From Amycolatopsis umgeniensis (GTDB taxonomy: Bacteria > Actinomycetota > Actinomycetes > Mycobacteriales > Pseudonocardiaceae): a DNA stretch of 64,000 bases. Every line of letters begins with the position of its first letter. Positions within the stretch are counted from its first letter, which is position 1. Under the pieces are notes generated by a model. The model was not told where the DNA came from, did no database searches, and was given only the letters and a program-made list of their open reading frames with translations. The translations under genes and the position numbers were made by a program. The stretch is taken from contig NZ_JACHMX010000001.1 of the NCBI RefSeq assembly GCF_014205155.1, forward strand, positions 8,804,001 through 8,868,000, in the 5' to 3' direction. Shown piece by piece: positions 17,590-25,911 of this stretch.

Positions 17590-18276
17590 TCAGGTGGCCT
17601 TGATCCCCGCGGCGGCGAAGTCGGCCTGCTGGGCGGGCTGCTGCAGGTACTGCCGGAACGTCTGCGCGGCGCGCATCTGGACCTCGTCGATGGTCTTGCC
17701 CGCGAGCCCGACGAGCGGATAGTCGGCCGAACGCGCCGTCGCGACCGACTGGGCGGGCGAACCGACCAGTTCGGGCTTGGCGGTGTTCAGCTCGGTCACC
17801 CAGTACGAGGACTCGGGGATCCAGGCGGCGGGGAGACCGCCGATGGAGTCCAGGTTCGTCCGTCCGACGAGGCCGTCGAGCACGGACGCGGAGGACAGCG
17901 CGTCGATCTGGATGATCACGCAGTGGTCGCGGACCACGGTCGCGGCGTTGTTCCACCGCTCGGCCGCGGCCCGGAGCGGCTTCTCGATGCTGGGGGTGAC
18001 GACGACCCGCATCGGGGTGTCGCCGGCGCTGCAGGCCTTGGCCTGGGCTTCGGCGCGGGTGCTGAGCTCGCCGTCCGCCCAGTTCCAGCCGAACACGCCG
18101 ATCGCGATCAGGGCCACCAGGACCACGGCGGCGATGGGCCACTTGGCGACCTTGCGCCGAGGGGCCTTCTTGCCCACGATCCGGTGCGAACCGGTCGCCT
18201 CGCCGCGCCCCTCATACCGCTTCGGCGGGTCGAGGGGATGCGGCACCGGCTCCTCGGCCACGCTGTGTCGCCCCAT
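17590..18276 (-). CDS. Membrane-anchored protein with extracellular substrate-binding-like domain
   Basis: 228 residues from the ATG at 18276, with GAAAGGA upstream. A basic/Pro cytosolic stretch of about 40 residues (MGRHSVAEE...) leads into one membrane helix (WPIAAVVLVALIAIGVFGWN), leaving about 165 residues outside. That domain begins with a solute-binding-like pattern (MRVVVTPSIEKPLRAAAERWNNAATVV) and later LDGLVGRTNLDSIGGLPAAWIPESSYW, resembling the first lobe of extracellular solute-binding proteins that are fused to VWA domains in actinobacteria. The second lobe and a VWA domain are missing, so it may be a shortened form. Function not assigned. Confidence 0.6.
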   Translation of the reverse strand: MGRHSVAEEPVPHPLDPPKRYEGRGEATGSHRIVGKKAPRRKVAKWPIAAVVLVALIAIGVFGWNWADGELSTRAEAQAKACSAGDTPMRVVVTPSIEKPLRAAAERWNNAATVVRDHCVIIQIDALSSASVLDGLVGRTNLDSIGGLPAAWIPESSYWVTELNTAKPELVGSPAQSVATARSADYPLVGLAGKTIDEVQMRAAQTFRQYLQQPAQQADFAAAGIKAT

Positions 18277-18369
18277 CGTTGTCCTTTCGAAACGTGCGCG
18301 CTCGCGCTGCGTATGCAATCAAACCGTTATCACTCTAACAGGGGAGGATGTTACGGGGAATGCGACGAC

Positions 18370-19281
18370 TCACAGTTGTTTTCCGCGTGTCGCGGGTGCC
18401 TTCTTTAACCCGGCGAGGAGTCGTTGGCAATGCGCTATCAGGTGCTCACGCAGCGGCGCGGCCCGGCGGGCGAAACCGGCCTGCGCGCGAGCGTACTCAG
18501 CTCGCCCCTCGGAGCTCTCGATCCGGACCGGCGTGTACCCATACGACGCGAGGTCGTACGGGCTGGCCCGCATGTCCAGCTCACGGATGTCCGCCGCCAG
18601 TTCGAAGCAGTCCCCGACCAGCTCAGCGGGGACGAACGGGTCGAGTTTGTAGGCCCACTTGAAGAGGTCCATGTTGGCGTGGAGACAGCCCGGCTGCTCG
18701 AACTCGATCTGGTTCTCCCGCTCCGGCCGCAGCGTGTTGCGCGGCCGGGCGGGCTCGGTGAAGAACCGAAACGCGTCGAAATGCCCGCACCGGATCTCCA
18801 GCGACTCGACGACGCCGTCCGTTCCGTCCGATCCGAGCCGGAGCGGAAGTTGTGAGTGACGAACCTCATTCGCCGATTCCCGGTAAACCATTGCCCATTC
18901 GTGAAGGCCGAAACAGCTGAGCCTCGGCGCGCGGGACGCGGTCGCGGAAAGCAGGCCGAGGACGAATTCCGCCGTCTTGGCCCTGCCTTCGGTGAAGCCC
19001 GCCGGATCGAGGATGACGCCGTCCGGGGTCTCGAGGTAGCCCTTCCGCTCCAGGAACCGGTGCGCGGACCGGCCTTCGAGGGCGAAACCCGGCCCCGGTT
19101 GCCAGCGTTCGACGTGCCCGGGGCGGTGCGAGTAGTAGGTGAAGAGGAAGTCGAGCACCGGATGCTTCTCGCTCCGCGAGCGGCGGCGCTGGTGCGGTGT
19201 CGTCCAGCGCCGCATCCGCGTGACGTGGTCGTCCTCCCGAGCCCGCCAGACGGGCTCGGGAAGGACGATCAGGCCGGTCAT
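18370..19281 (-). CDS. Actinobacterial conserved protein often named 3-methyladenine DNA glycosylase
   Basis: 303 residues; the ATG at 19281 overlaps the stop of the upstream CNNM gene (ATGA). The sequence HRPGHVERWQPGPGF, GYLETPDGVILDPAGF, LSCFGLHEWAMVYRE, FEQPGCLHANMDLFKWAYKL is that of a widespread actinobacterial protein that databases label 3-methyladenine DNA glycosylase. I see no helix-hairpin-helix or AAG-type glycosylase motif, so that name is doubtful. His and Cys residues in CFGLHEWAM and GCLHANMD could bind a metal or substrate. Translational coupling to the two CNNM genes suggests joint expression. Confidence 0.7.
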   Translation of the reverse strand: MTGLIVLPEPVWRAREDDHVTRMRRWTTPHQRRRSRSEKHPVLDFLFTYYSHRPGHVERWQPGPGFALEGRSAHRFLERKGYLETPDGVILDPAGFTEGRAKTAEFVLGLLSATASRAPRLSCFGLHEWAMVYRESANEVRHSQLPLRLGSDGTDGVVESLEIRCGHFDAFRFFTEPARPRNTLRPERENQIEFEQPGCLHANMDLFKWAYKLDPFVPAELVGDCFELAADIRELDMRASPYDLASYGYTPVRIESSEGRAEYARAQAGFARRAAPLREHLIAHCQRLLAGLKKAPATRGKQL

Positions 19282-20321
19282 GACATGACGTGGGTACCGT
19301 CGCGGACAGTTCCCACGTATTCCTCGACGAGGTCTTCCAGCGTGACGACGCCGACGGCGGCACCCGCCGGGCTCAGCGCCCGCGCCAGGTGACTGCCTTC
19401 CTTGCGCATCGCCGACAACGCCTCGTCCAGCCGGGCGTCGGCGTGCAGTTCGGTCAGCGCCCGCGTCTTGTCCGACGGGACCACGGTCGTCGGGTCCTCG
19501 CCCACGAGATCGAGGATGTCCTTGACGTGGATGTAGCCGGTCAGCGTCCCGTCGTCGGTGCACACCGGGAAGCGCGAGAACCCGGTCGAGGACACCGCGC
19601 GCTCGACGTCGCCCAGCGTGGGCGAGCAGGGCAGCGTGGTGAGCTGCGCCGTCGGGACCAGGACGTCGGCCACCGTCTTCTCCACCGACGACAGCGTCTT
19701 GCTCAGCCGCTGGTGCTCGGAGTGCTCCAGGAGCCCCTCGCGGCGTGACTCGCTGAGCAGTTCGGCGAGTTCGTCGGAGGTGTAGGCGGTCTCGAGTTCG
19801 TCCTTGGGCTCGACCTTGAACAACCGCAGCAGGGAGTTCGCCACGAAGTTCAGCAGCCAGATGAACGGGTTGGCGACCTTCACCCAGGCCACGTGCACCG
19901 GGACCAGCCACAGCGCCAGGCGCTCCGGCTCGGCGATCGCGAGGTTCTTGGGCACCATCTCGCCGATGAGGACGTGCAGGATGGTGATGAACGCCAGCGC
20001 GATCGCGAACGAGATCGGGTGCAGCAGGACGTCGGGGATCCCGAGCACCTCGAAGAACCCGGCCAGCTGATGCGCGATGGCGGGCTCGCCCAGCCGTCCC
20101 AGCAGCAGCGAACAGATGGTGATGCCGAGCTGCGCGCCCGCGAGCATCAGCGAGACGTTCCTGCTCGCGTTGATCACGATCTTGGCGCGGGTCTTTCCCT
20201 GCTCCAGCAAGGCTTCCAGCCTGTCGCGCCGCGACGAGATCAGCGCGAACTCGGCGCCGACGAAGAACGCGTTGGCCAGCAACAGGACCACGACGAGGAA
20301 GATGTTGAACCAGTCGCTCAT
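19278..20321 (-). CDS. CNNM/CorC-type membrane protein with CBS domains (Rv1841c-type)
   Basis: 347 residues. An N-terminal DUF21/CNNM transmembrane domain (residues 1-185) is followed by a CBS pair (VLVPTAQLTTL, GFSRFPVCTDDGTLTGYIHVKDIL, AGAAVGVVTLEDLVEEYVG). The family is linked to Mg2+/Co2+ transport and to hemolysin-like proteins. There is no C-terminal CorC_HlyC domain, unlike its neighbour. The start overlaps the stop of the upstream paralogue and the stop overlaps the next start, so three genes form one operon. The paired arrangement corresponds to Rv1841c/Rv1842c, which also lie near gcvP in M. tuberculosis. Confidence 0.88.
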   Translation of the reverse strand: MSDWFNIFLVVVLLLANAFFVGAEFALISSRRDRLEALLEQGKTRAKIVINASRNVSLMLAGAQLGITICSLLLGRLGEPAIAHQLAGFFEVLGIPDVLLHPISFAIALAFITILHVLIGEMVPKNLAIAEPERLALWLVPVHVAWVKVANPFIWLLNFVANSLLRLFKVEPKDELETAYTSDELAELLSESRREGLLEHSEHQRLSKTLSSVEKTVADVLVPTAQLTTLPCSPTLGDVERAVSSTGFSRFPVCTDDGTLTGYIHVKDILDLVGEDPTTVVPSDKTRALTELHADARLDEALSAMRKEGSHLARALSPAGAAVGVVTLEDLVEEYVGTVRDGTHVMS

Positions 20322-21664
20322 CGGGCGGGCTCCTGCTCGGCGGTCGTGGCGGTTTCGCTGACCCGGCGGACTTCGACCTCGGCGATGCGGAGACGGTCCA
20401 TTTTGGTCACCGTGAGCCGCCAGGCGTCGAGATCGGTGGCGTCGCCGGGGGAGGGGATCCGGCCGAGCCGCTCCAGGATGAGCCCGGCGATGGTCTCGTA
20501 GTCGCCGTCGGGCATCCGGAACCCGGTCTCGTCGGTGACCTCGTCGGCGCGAAGCTGCCCGGACACGAGCCAGTTGTCGGCGCCGACCTGCTGGGAGGAG
20601 GGCGCTTCCCGCTCGTCGTGCTCGTCGCGGACGTCGCCGATGATCTCCTCGACGACGTCTTCGAGCGTCACGAGTCCCGCGGTGCCGCCGTACTCGTCGA
20701 CGACGATCGCGAGCTGGAACCGGGAGTCGCGCAGCCGGTTGAGCAGCGAGTCACCCGGCAGCGATTCGGGCACTGTCGGGATCGGCCGCATGACCGAGCC
20801 GATCCGCACCGTGGCGCGTTGCGTGGCGGGGACGGTGAACGCCTGCTTGATGTGCACCGCGCCCTGCACGTCGTCGAGATCCTCGGTGTAGACCGGGAAA
20901 CGCGAAAAGCCGGTGCGGCGCGAGACCTCGATGAGGTCGTAGATCGTGTCGTCCACGGTCAGCGATTCGAGCTGGACACGCGGGGTCATCAGCTCGTCGG
21001 CCGTCCGCTCGCCGAAACGCAGCGATTTGTCCAGCAGTTCGGCCGTCGACGTGTCGAGCGTGCCGCTTTCGGCGCTGGAGCGCACGATCGAGCCGAGTTC
21101 CTGCGGCGACCGGGCCGAACGCAGTTCCTCCTGCGGTTCGACGCCGAACTTGCGGACCAGGAAGTTGGCGCTGTTGTTCATCAGGGTGATGAGCCAGCGG
21201 AACAGCGAAGAGAACCGCGAGTGGTACCCCGCGACGGCGCGCGCCGTCTGCAGCGGCCGGGCGATCGCGAGGTTCTTCGGCATCATCTCGCCGAGGATCA
21301 TCGACAGCGACGTCGCCAGGATCAGCGCGACCGCCAGCGACACGCCGTTCGCGACACCCTCGGAGAACCCGATGGCGGTGAACAGCGGATGCAGCAGGTC
21401 ACCGATCACCGGTTCCGCGAGGTAACCGGTGATCAGGGTGGTGATGGTGATCGCCACCTGCGCGCCGGAAAGCTGGAACGAGAGGGTGCGGTGCGCCTTC
21501 TGCACGGTGTGCGCGCGACGGTCGCCGACCTGGCGGACGTTCGCGTCGACCGTGCTGCGCTCGAGCGCGGTGAGGGAGAACTCGGCGGCGACGGCGAGGC
21601 CGGTGCCGACGGTCAGCAGGAGGAACAGGAGAATGCCGAGAACGGCGAACAGGATTTCCATCAT
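20318..21664 (-). CDS. CNNM/CorC-type membrane protein with CBS pair and CorC_HlyC domain (Rv1842c-type)
   Basis: 448 residues. DUF21/CNNM transmembrane domain at 1-190, CBS pair at about 210-330 (ELMTPRVQLESL, FSRFPVYTEDLDD, FQLAIVVDEYGGTAGLVTLEDVVEEIIGD), and a C-terminal CorC_HlyC domain from about 350 (GQLRADEVTD, DGDYETIAGLILERLGRIP). The conserved FSRFPVYTE and EYGGTAGLVTLED motifs are textbook. ATG at 21664 or the next codon, with GGCAGGAA upstream. In the 163-base gap before it are a hairpin GCCGGGTG/CACCCGGC at about 21709-21727 and a palindrome GTCACCAGGTGAC at 21737-21749, possibly the acnR terminator and an operator. Confidence 0.9.
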   Translation of the reverse strand: MMEILFAVLGILLFLLLTVGTGLAVAAEFSLTALERSTVDANVRQVGDRRAHTVQKAHRTLSFQLSGAQVAITITTLITGYLAEPVIGDLLHPLFTAIGFSEGVANGVSLAVALILATSLSMILGEMMPKNLAIARPLQTARAVAGYHSRFSSLFRWLITLMNNSANFLVRKFGVEPQEELRSARSPQELGSIVRSSAESGTLDTSTAELLDKSLRFGERTADELMTPRVQLESLTVDDTIYDLIEVSRRTGFSRFPVYTEDLDDVQGAVHIKQAFTVPATQRATVRIGSVMRPIPTVPESLPGDSLLNRLRDSRFQLAIVVDEYGGTAGLVTLEDVVEEIIGDVRDEHDEREAPSSQQVGADNWLVSGQLRADEVTDETGFRMPDGDYETIAGLILERLGRIPSPGDATDLDAWRLTVTKMDRLRIAEVEVRRVSETATTAEQEPAR

Positions 21665-21827
21665 TTCCTGCCGGTGGGGACGAGGTCGGCAAGAAGGTCC
21701 GTGGAACAGCCGGGTGTGCCACCCGGCTCGATACTGTCACCAGGTGACTGCGCGTCGCGCACGAAAAGAGTCACTCCTCAATCGGGATCAACAGACACCG
21801 CCGCTGTACTGCGGCGATAGGACAATC

Positions 21828-22424
21828 TTAACGCGTTCCCCCGACCGCGCGGGCGCGGTGCCGCCGCACGCTCTCCTCGACCAGGTCGAGGACGGGGCCG
21901 AGATCGTCGCCGGGCTGGCCCATCGCGAGGTGGGAGACGAGTCCTTCGAGGACGAGTTCGAGGTACGCGGTCAGGACGTCGACGTCGACGTCGTCGCGCA
22001 GGATCCCGGCGTCGCGCTGGCGCAGCAGACGGCGGCGGGTCGCGGCGGTCAACTGCTGGGACCGCTCGGCCCAGCGGGCCCGGAACTCGGGGTCGGTGCG
22101 CAGCCGCCGGGAGACCTCCAGGCGCGTGCCGAGCCAGTCGGCGGGGTGCTCGCTGCGGTTCGACAGCAGGTCTCGCATCACCTGGACGAGGCCCTGTTCG
22201 GCGACGACGTCGGCCATGCGGACCGCGTCGTCCTCGGCCAAGGCCAGGAAGAGGGACTCTTTGTCGCGGAAGTGGTGGAAGATCGCCCCGCGGGAAAGTC
22301 CGGTGGCTTCCTCGAGTCGCCGGACGGTGGCACCCTCGTAGCCGTAGCGTGCGAAGCACACGCGGGAGCCGTCGAGGATCTGGCGCCGGCGTGCGTCGAG
22401 GTGATCCTGGCTGACCCGTGGCAT
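21828..22424 (-). CDS. acnR: TetR-family repressor, AcnR-like
   Basis: 198 residues. The N-terminal half (GSRVCFARYGYEGATVRRL, EEATGLSRGAIFHHF, KESLFLALAEDDAVRMADVV, EQGLVQVMRDLL) closely follows Corynebacterium glutamicum AcnR and mycobacterial Rv1474c, repressors of the aconitase gene. In those genera acnR sits next to acn; here acnA is 24 kb away (46521-49328). A 16-bp palindrome matching the AcnR recognition pattern lies 38 bases upstream of this start, and a second lies upstream of acnA. That supports the assignment and suggests autoregulation. Confidence 0.88.
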   Translation of the reverse strand: MPRVSQDHLDARRRQILDGSRVCFARYGYEGATVRRLEEATGLSRGAIFHHFRDKESLFLALAEDDAVRMADVVAEQGLVQVMRDLLSNRSEHPADWLGTRLEVSRRLRTDPEFRARWAERSQQLTAATRRRLLRQRDAGILRDDVDVDVLTAYLELVLEGLVSHLAMGQPGDDLGPVLDLVEESVRRHRARAVGGTR

Positions 22425-22461
22425 CCTGGAATCCTGTCACCGGGAACCGGGTTATTGCAAT

Positions 22462-22477
22462 CCGTACGTACGTACTG
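22462..22477. promoter_or_regulatory. AcnR-type operator upstream of acnR
   Basis: On the minus strand the site reads CAGTACGTACGTACGG, matching the AcnR pattern CAGNAC-N4-GTACTG (recalled from C. glutamicum work) at all but one base. It lies 38-53 bases before the acnR ATG, where a promoter would be. A sister site stands upstream of acnA. Confidence 0.7.
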
Positions 22478-22626
22478 TGACCAGATCGCGGGATGATTGA
22501 TCCGTCCGGGAACCTTGCGGCCGCGAAACACGTCCGATCACTCGGCCGGATCGGCTGACACGCCGTCGGCCGCTTGGCTACTCTTTGTCCATCACGGTGA
22601 GTGAGTGCTGAGGGGAAGGTGCGGGC

Positions 22627-23025
22627 GTGAACATCATCGGCGACGCCGCGAGCGCGATCAAGGCCGTCTGGGGTGACCTCACCACGCCGAAGGAACCGAC
22701 CGTTTACGGCGGTGGGGGCGGCGGGGGCGGCGGGTTCGAGATGAGCCCGGAGGAACTGAAGACCGTCATCGGTCTGTGGGAAGACGAGCTGAAGAAGGTC
22801 GTCGACGACGGCGACAAGATCGACCTCATCGTCGGTGACCTGATGCCGCCGGGGCAGGACGAGGCCAGCGCCAGCTATGTGAACTCCGGCGTCGACTCCC
22901 TGTTGTCCCTGCAAAAACAGAACGAGTCGATGAGGGCCTACATCGAGGGCTACATCGCCAAACTCGAAGTCGCCCGTTCGAAGACCATGGCCACCGACCA
23001 GGCCAACACCCTGCGCACGACCTGA
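22627..23025 (+). CDS. WXG100/ESX-type small protein, first gene of a type VII secretion-associated module
   Basis: 132 residues. After a short start (MNIIGDAASAIKAVWGDL) comes a run of nine glycines, then an amphipathic helical region of about 95 residues (MSPEELKTVIGLWEDELKKVV, SLQKQNESMRAYIEGYIAKLE) with the helix-turn-helix length of ESX partners. The WxG motif itself is not clear; VWGDL and GLWED are the only Trp sites. GGGGAAGGTGCGGGC supplies the ribosome site. Neighbours encode a DUF3558 lipoprotein, a WxG-bearing protein and EspG, which makes a secreted partner role likely (inference from context). Confidence 0.7.
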   Translation: MNIIGDAASAIKAVWGDLTTPKEPTVYGGGGGGGGGFEMSPEELKTVIGLWEDELKKVVDDGDKIDLIVGDLMPPGQDEASASYVNSGVDSLLSLQKQNESMRAYIEGYIAKLEVARSKTMATDQANTLRTT

Positions 23026-23027
23026 GG

Positions 23028-23648
23028 ATGCCGAACGTGTTGAGGAATCGCGCCGCGGTGGCGGCGCTCGTGTTCGTTTCCGTCGCGGCCGCCGGGTGCA
23101 CCGGGGAGACTCCTGGTACAGCTACGCCGACCCCGGGAACCTCGTCGGCGTCTTCCGCGGGACCGGAGGATCCGAACGTCCCGAAGGTGGCGATTCCACT
23201 GGACGCTTCGGCGTACGTCGGTGACGTCTGCAAGCTGCTCTCGCCCGCCGCGGCTGCGGAACTGGGGTTCTCCGCGCCAGGTGAATCGAAGAGCGAAGGC
23301 AGCAATCCAGGTTGTAGCTGGCAGATTCGCGGCAAGGCCGACAGCCTGCTGATCATCCTCGGCAGTGGGAACCGTGAAAAGGGCATGGGCGGTCTGGCCG
23401 GCCTGCACAAGGCCAAGAAAGCCGGGCAACTGAGGTTCTTGGAGCCCGGCCCCGAGGTCGACGGCTATCCGACCGTCTACTACGGAATCCAGGACAGGCG
23501 AGCAAGCGGCAACTGCGATCTCGCGGTGGGTGTCGCCGACGATCTGTCGATCAGCACCCTCGCCAAGGGCTATGACAACGAACAGGATTCGTGCGGGAAG
23601 GCGCAGAAACTCGCGTCGGCCGTGATCAAGACACTCAAGGGGGCATGA
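23028..23648 (+). CDS. DUF3558 lipoprotein
   Basis: 206 residues, two bases after the previous stop. A signal peptide ends in AAGC, the lipobox Cys. A Thr/Pro/Ser linker follows, then the DUF3558 domain: VCKLLSPAAAAELGF, GCSWQI, CDLAVGVAD, ending DSCGKAQKLASAVIKTL. DUF3558 proteins are common in actinobacteria near ESX-type genes, are exported and lipid-anchored, and have no known activity. Four to five cysteines in the domain probably form disulfides. The stop overlaps the next start (ATGA), showing co-translation within the module. Confidence 0.85.
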   Translation: MPNVLRNRAAVAALVFVSVAAAGCTGETPGTATPTPGTSSASSAGPEDPNVPKVAIPLDASAYVGDVCKLLSPAAAAELGFSAPGESKSEGSNPGCSWQIRGKADSLLIILGSGNREKGMGGLAGLHKAKKAGQLRFLEPGPEVDGYPTVYYGIQDRRASGNCDLAVGVADDLSISTLAKGYDNEQDSCGKAQKLASAVIKTLKGA

Positions 23649-24988
23649 GGGTGGACGGCAAACAGATCTACGAAAACTTCACCCAGGGCGACACCCGCAA
23701 TCTGCGCAGCGCGGCCGATCGAGTCGCCGAACTCTCGGACGCCTACGTCGAGCGCGGCATGGCCATCAAGTCGCTGCAGTCGCGGATGTCCTCGTCCTGG
23801 ACGGGCTCAGCCGCCGATGCGGCGAACGCCGGCGCGGGCCCGCTCGAGCAGGCCTTCAAGGAGACAGCGGACCCGCTGTTCACCACCAAGGCCTCGGTCA
23901 TGACGCAGGCCGACAGCTTCGACGACTCCGGGCAGACGGTCGTCCCGGTGCCCCCGAAGCCGGACAAGCCCAACCCGTGGACCACCGGCCTCAAGGGCGC
24001 GATCCCGATCGCCGGGCCGTTCATGGTCAACAACGACATCAAGAACTACCAAGAGGGCGTCGCGAAGCACGAGGCGGCGAACCAGAACAACGTCCGCGTG
24101 ATGGACCAGTACGACTCGGTCACCAGCAGCACGAGCTCGAGCCTGCCGACCGACTACGGCGTGCTGAAGAACGACGGCGCGAACGTCAGTGTCAAGGTCG
24201 GCGACGGGCCCGGCCCGATCGATCCGCCGCCCTACGTCCCGCCGAAGCACCCCACGAGGCGCGGCGGTGGCGACGAGAACGACGGCACCGACACCAGCGG
24301 CACGGACAGCAACGGCACCGACCGGAACCGCACCGGCAACGACCAGAACCAGAATCAAAACCAGAACAAGCCCGGCACCGGTGAAGACCGTCCCAGCGGC
24401 TCGAAGGACCGTCCCGGGGACATCACGACGCCGACCAGGAAGCCCGGTCCCGGGGACACGACGCTCCCGTCCGGCGGCGGCCGGGGCAAACCCGGCGGTG
24501 GGACCACGGAGATCCCGGGCCGAAACCCCGGACGCGGCACCGGTGACGAGGACAACGTCATCGGCCTGCCGAACGGCACCGGCCAGAACTACGGCCCCGG
24601 TGGCGGTGGGCCCAACCAGCCAGGTGGCACCAGCGGCCGCAACGTTCCCGGGCCCAACACCGCCGCGGGCAGGCTTCTCGGCGGCGAAGGTGGCACCGGC
24701 GGCCGCGCGGGCGGTCCTGGCGGACCCGGTTCGGGCAGCCTTGGTGGCGGCAGGGGCTCCGGCATGGGTGGCCTCGGCGGCGGCATGGGCGGCGCCGATC
24801 ACCTGGCGGGCGGCCGTGGAGCGGCCGGTCGCGGCGGCGGTCAGATGGGCCCGATGGGCGCGGGCGGCAGGCGCGCGGAGGGCGACGAGGACGACGAACA
24901 CCAGCGTCCCGACTACCTGATCGAGGCCGACCCCGACGCGATCTTCGGCACCGACCAGCGGACCAGCCCGCCGGTCATCGGCGAGTAG
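23645..24988 (+). CDS. WXG/PPE-like protein with long Gly/Pro-rich disordered tail
   Basis: 447 residues from the ATG at 23645. Residues 1-175 are helical with a WxG turn (SSSWTGSAADAANAGAGPL), as in PPE-like and EspB-like ESX substrates. From about 195 the chain is low complexity: PPYVPPKHPTRRGG, an alternating NQNQNQN stretch, Gly/Pro/Arg repeats, then GGLGGGMGG-type glycine runs, ending acidic (EGDEDDEHQRPDYLIEADPD). Order in the module (WXG-like, DUF3558, this, EspG) argues that it is the cargo for which EspG acts as chaperone (inference). The tail is probably unstructured and surface-exposed. Only four bases separate it from espG. Confidence 0.75.
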   Translation: MRVDGKQIYENFTQGDTRNLRSAADRVAELSDAYVERGMAIKSLQSRMSSSWTGSAADAANAGAGPLEQAFKETADPLFTTKASVMTQADSFDDSGQTVVPVPPKPDKPNPWTTGLKGAIPIAGPFMVNNDIKNYQEGVAKHEAANQNNVRVMDQYDSVTSSTSSSLPTDYGVLKNDGANVSVKVGDGPGPIDPPPYVPPKHPTRRGGGDENDGTDTSGTDSNGTDRNRTGNDQNQNQNQNKPGTGEDRPSGSKDRPGDITTPTRKPGPGDTTLPSGGGRGKPGGGTTEIPGRNPGRGTGDEDNVIGLPNGTGQNYGPGGGGPNQPGGTSGRNVPGPNTAAGRLLGGEGGTGGRAGGPGGPGSGSLGGGRGSGMGGLGGGMGGADHLAGGRGAAGRGGGQMGPMGAGGRRAEGDEDDEHQRPDYLIEADPDAIFGTDQRTSPPVIGE

Positions 24989-24991
24989 CGG

Positions 24992-25744
24992 ATGACCGTC
25001 AGAACAGGCCGGGTGGACGTCCCGGTCGAAGCCTTGGCGGTGCTCGCCGAACGCGAACGCGTCGGCGACCTGCACATCACGCTGCGTCCCGAACCGCGCT
25101 GGCTGTCGAGGACGGCCCGCGCGGAGGCGGACAAGCGAGTGGAAGCCGCTTTGGCGCAAGCCGGGCTGCTGGACTCGACCGGCCGCGCGTCGGTCGACTT
25201 CCTGGACTGGCTTCCGGTGCTCACGAAACCGGCCATCGAGTACTACGGCTGGGTGAACGCCGGCGGCCAGACCTACGGCGTTCTCGCCGCCTCGCTGGGT
25301 ATGCAGGCGGTGCTGGCCGTGGCGTCCGGCGACTGGGTCGGGCTGCAGGAGATCGACCGGCGACGGCTGCCCGAGACGCTGATCGAACAGCTGCCACCCG
25401 TTCCCGCGGGCGGCGGCAGGCTCCGCACGGTTCGGGCGTACGAGCTCGAAGAGGCGGCACGGCGTGGCCCGGACACGCATTCCCTGCCGCCGGTGATCGC
25501 GGACATCGTCAGCCTCGTGCAGCGGCCGGTCGAGGGGAGCGGCGAGCTCTACGTCGGCAAGCGGGACGAAGTCGGCAGGCATGTGGCGGTCGAGGATCCG
25601 CTCCACTTCGCCGACACCGACTGGGGCCGGTACCTCAGCTACACGACCGGTCACGGCAACGACGCGGTGGTCCACATCGGACCCGCCGGGCCTTCGGAGC
25701 TGGCAGACGCGCTTCGGCACGTCTCCGGCACCTTGGGCGCCTAG
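24992..25744 (+). CDS. EspG-family ESX secretion-associated chaperone
   Basis: 250 residues. The pattern VDVPVEALAVLAERERVGDLHITLRPEPRW..., EYYGWVN (EspG family YGW region), LLPPVPAGGGRLRTV and the C-terminal GRYLSYTTGHGNDAVVHIGPAG match the EspG domain. EspG proteins are cytosolic chaperones that bind PE/PPE-type substrates before export by type VII secretion. The module carries no EccC ATPase or other core machinery, so it must use a core complex encoded elsewhere. The stop codon TAG is part of a CTAG that is repeated at the far end of a 159-bp palindromic element beginning at the next base. Confidence 0.85.
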   Translation: MTVRTGRVDVPVEALAVLAERERVGDLHITLRPEPRWLSRTARAEADKRVEAALAQAGLLDSTGRASVDFLDWLPVLTKPAIEYYGWVNAGGQTYGVLAASLGMQAVLAVASGDWVGLQEIDRRRLPETLIEQLPPVPAGGGRLRTVRAYELEEAARRGPDTHSLPPVIADIVSLVQRPVEGSGELYVGKRDEVGRHVAVEDPLHFADTDWGRYLSYTTGHGNDAVVHIGPAGPSELADALRHVSGTLGA

Positions 25745-25903
25745 GCGCTGTCCCGCAAGTCTGGACGCGGTCTTCGCGCCCAGGTGGTCCCTGACGGCAC
25801 GGGCGGATGCGCCCGAGTACGACCCGGTACGAGGGCGATCCGCCCGCACCGCCAGGAACCACCTGGATCACGAAGCCCATCGACCAGACTTACGGGACAG
25901 CGC
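25745..25903. mobile_element. MITE-like palindromic element, 159 bp, flanked by CTAG
   Basis: Ends are GCGCTGTCCCGCAAGTCTGG and, inverted, GCGCTGTCCCGTAAGTCTGG: 19 of 20 match. Inner parts also pair (CCAGGTGGT with ACCACCTGG, GGGCGGAT with ATCCGCCC), so the whole piece folds on itself. CTAG stands on both sides (25741-25744 and 25904-25907); the left copy contains the espG stop. CTAG is the kind of 4-bp target duplication made by IS5-group elements, but because CTAG is itself palindromic it could belong to the inverted repeat. No transposase gene is present. Confidence 0.7.
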
Positions 25904-25911
25904 CTAGACCG

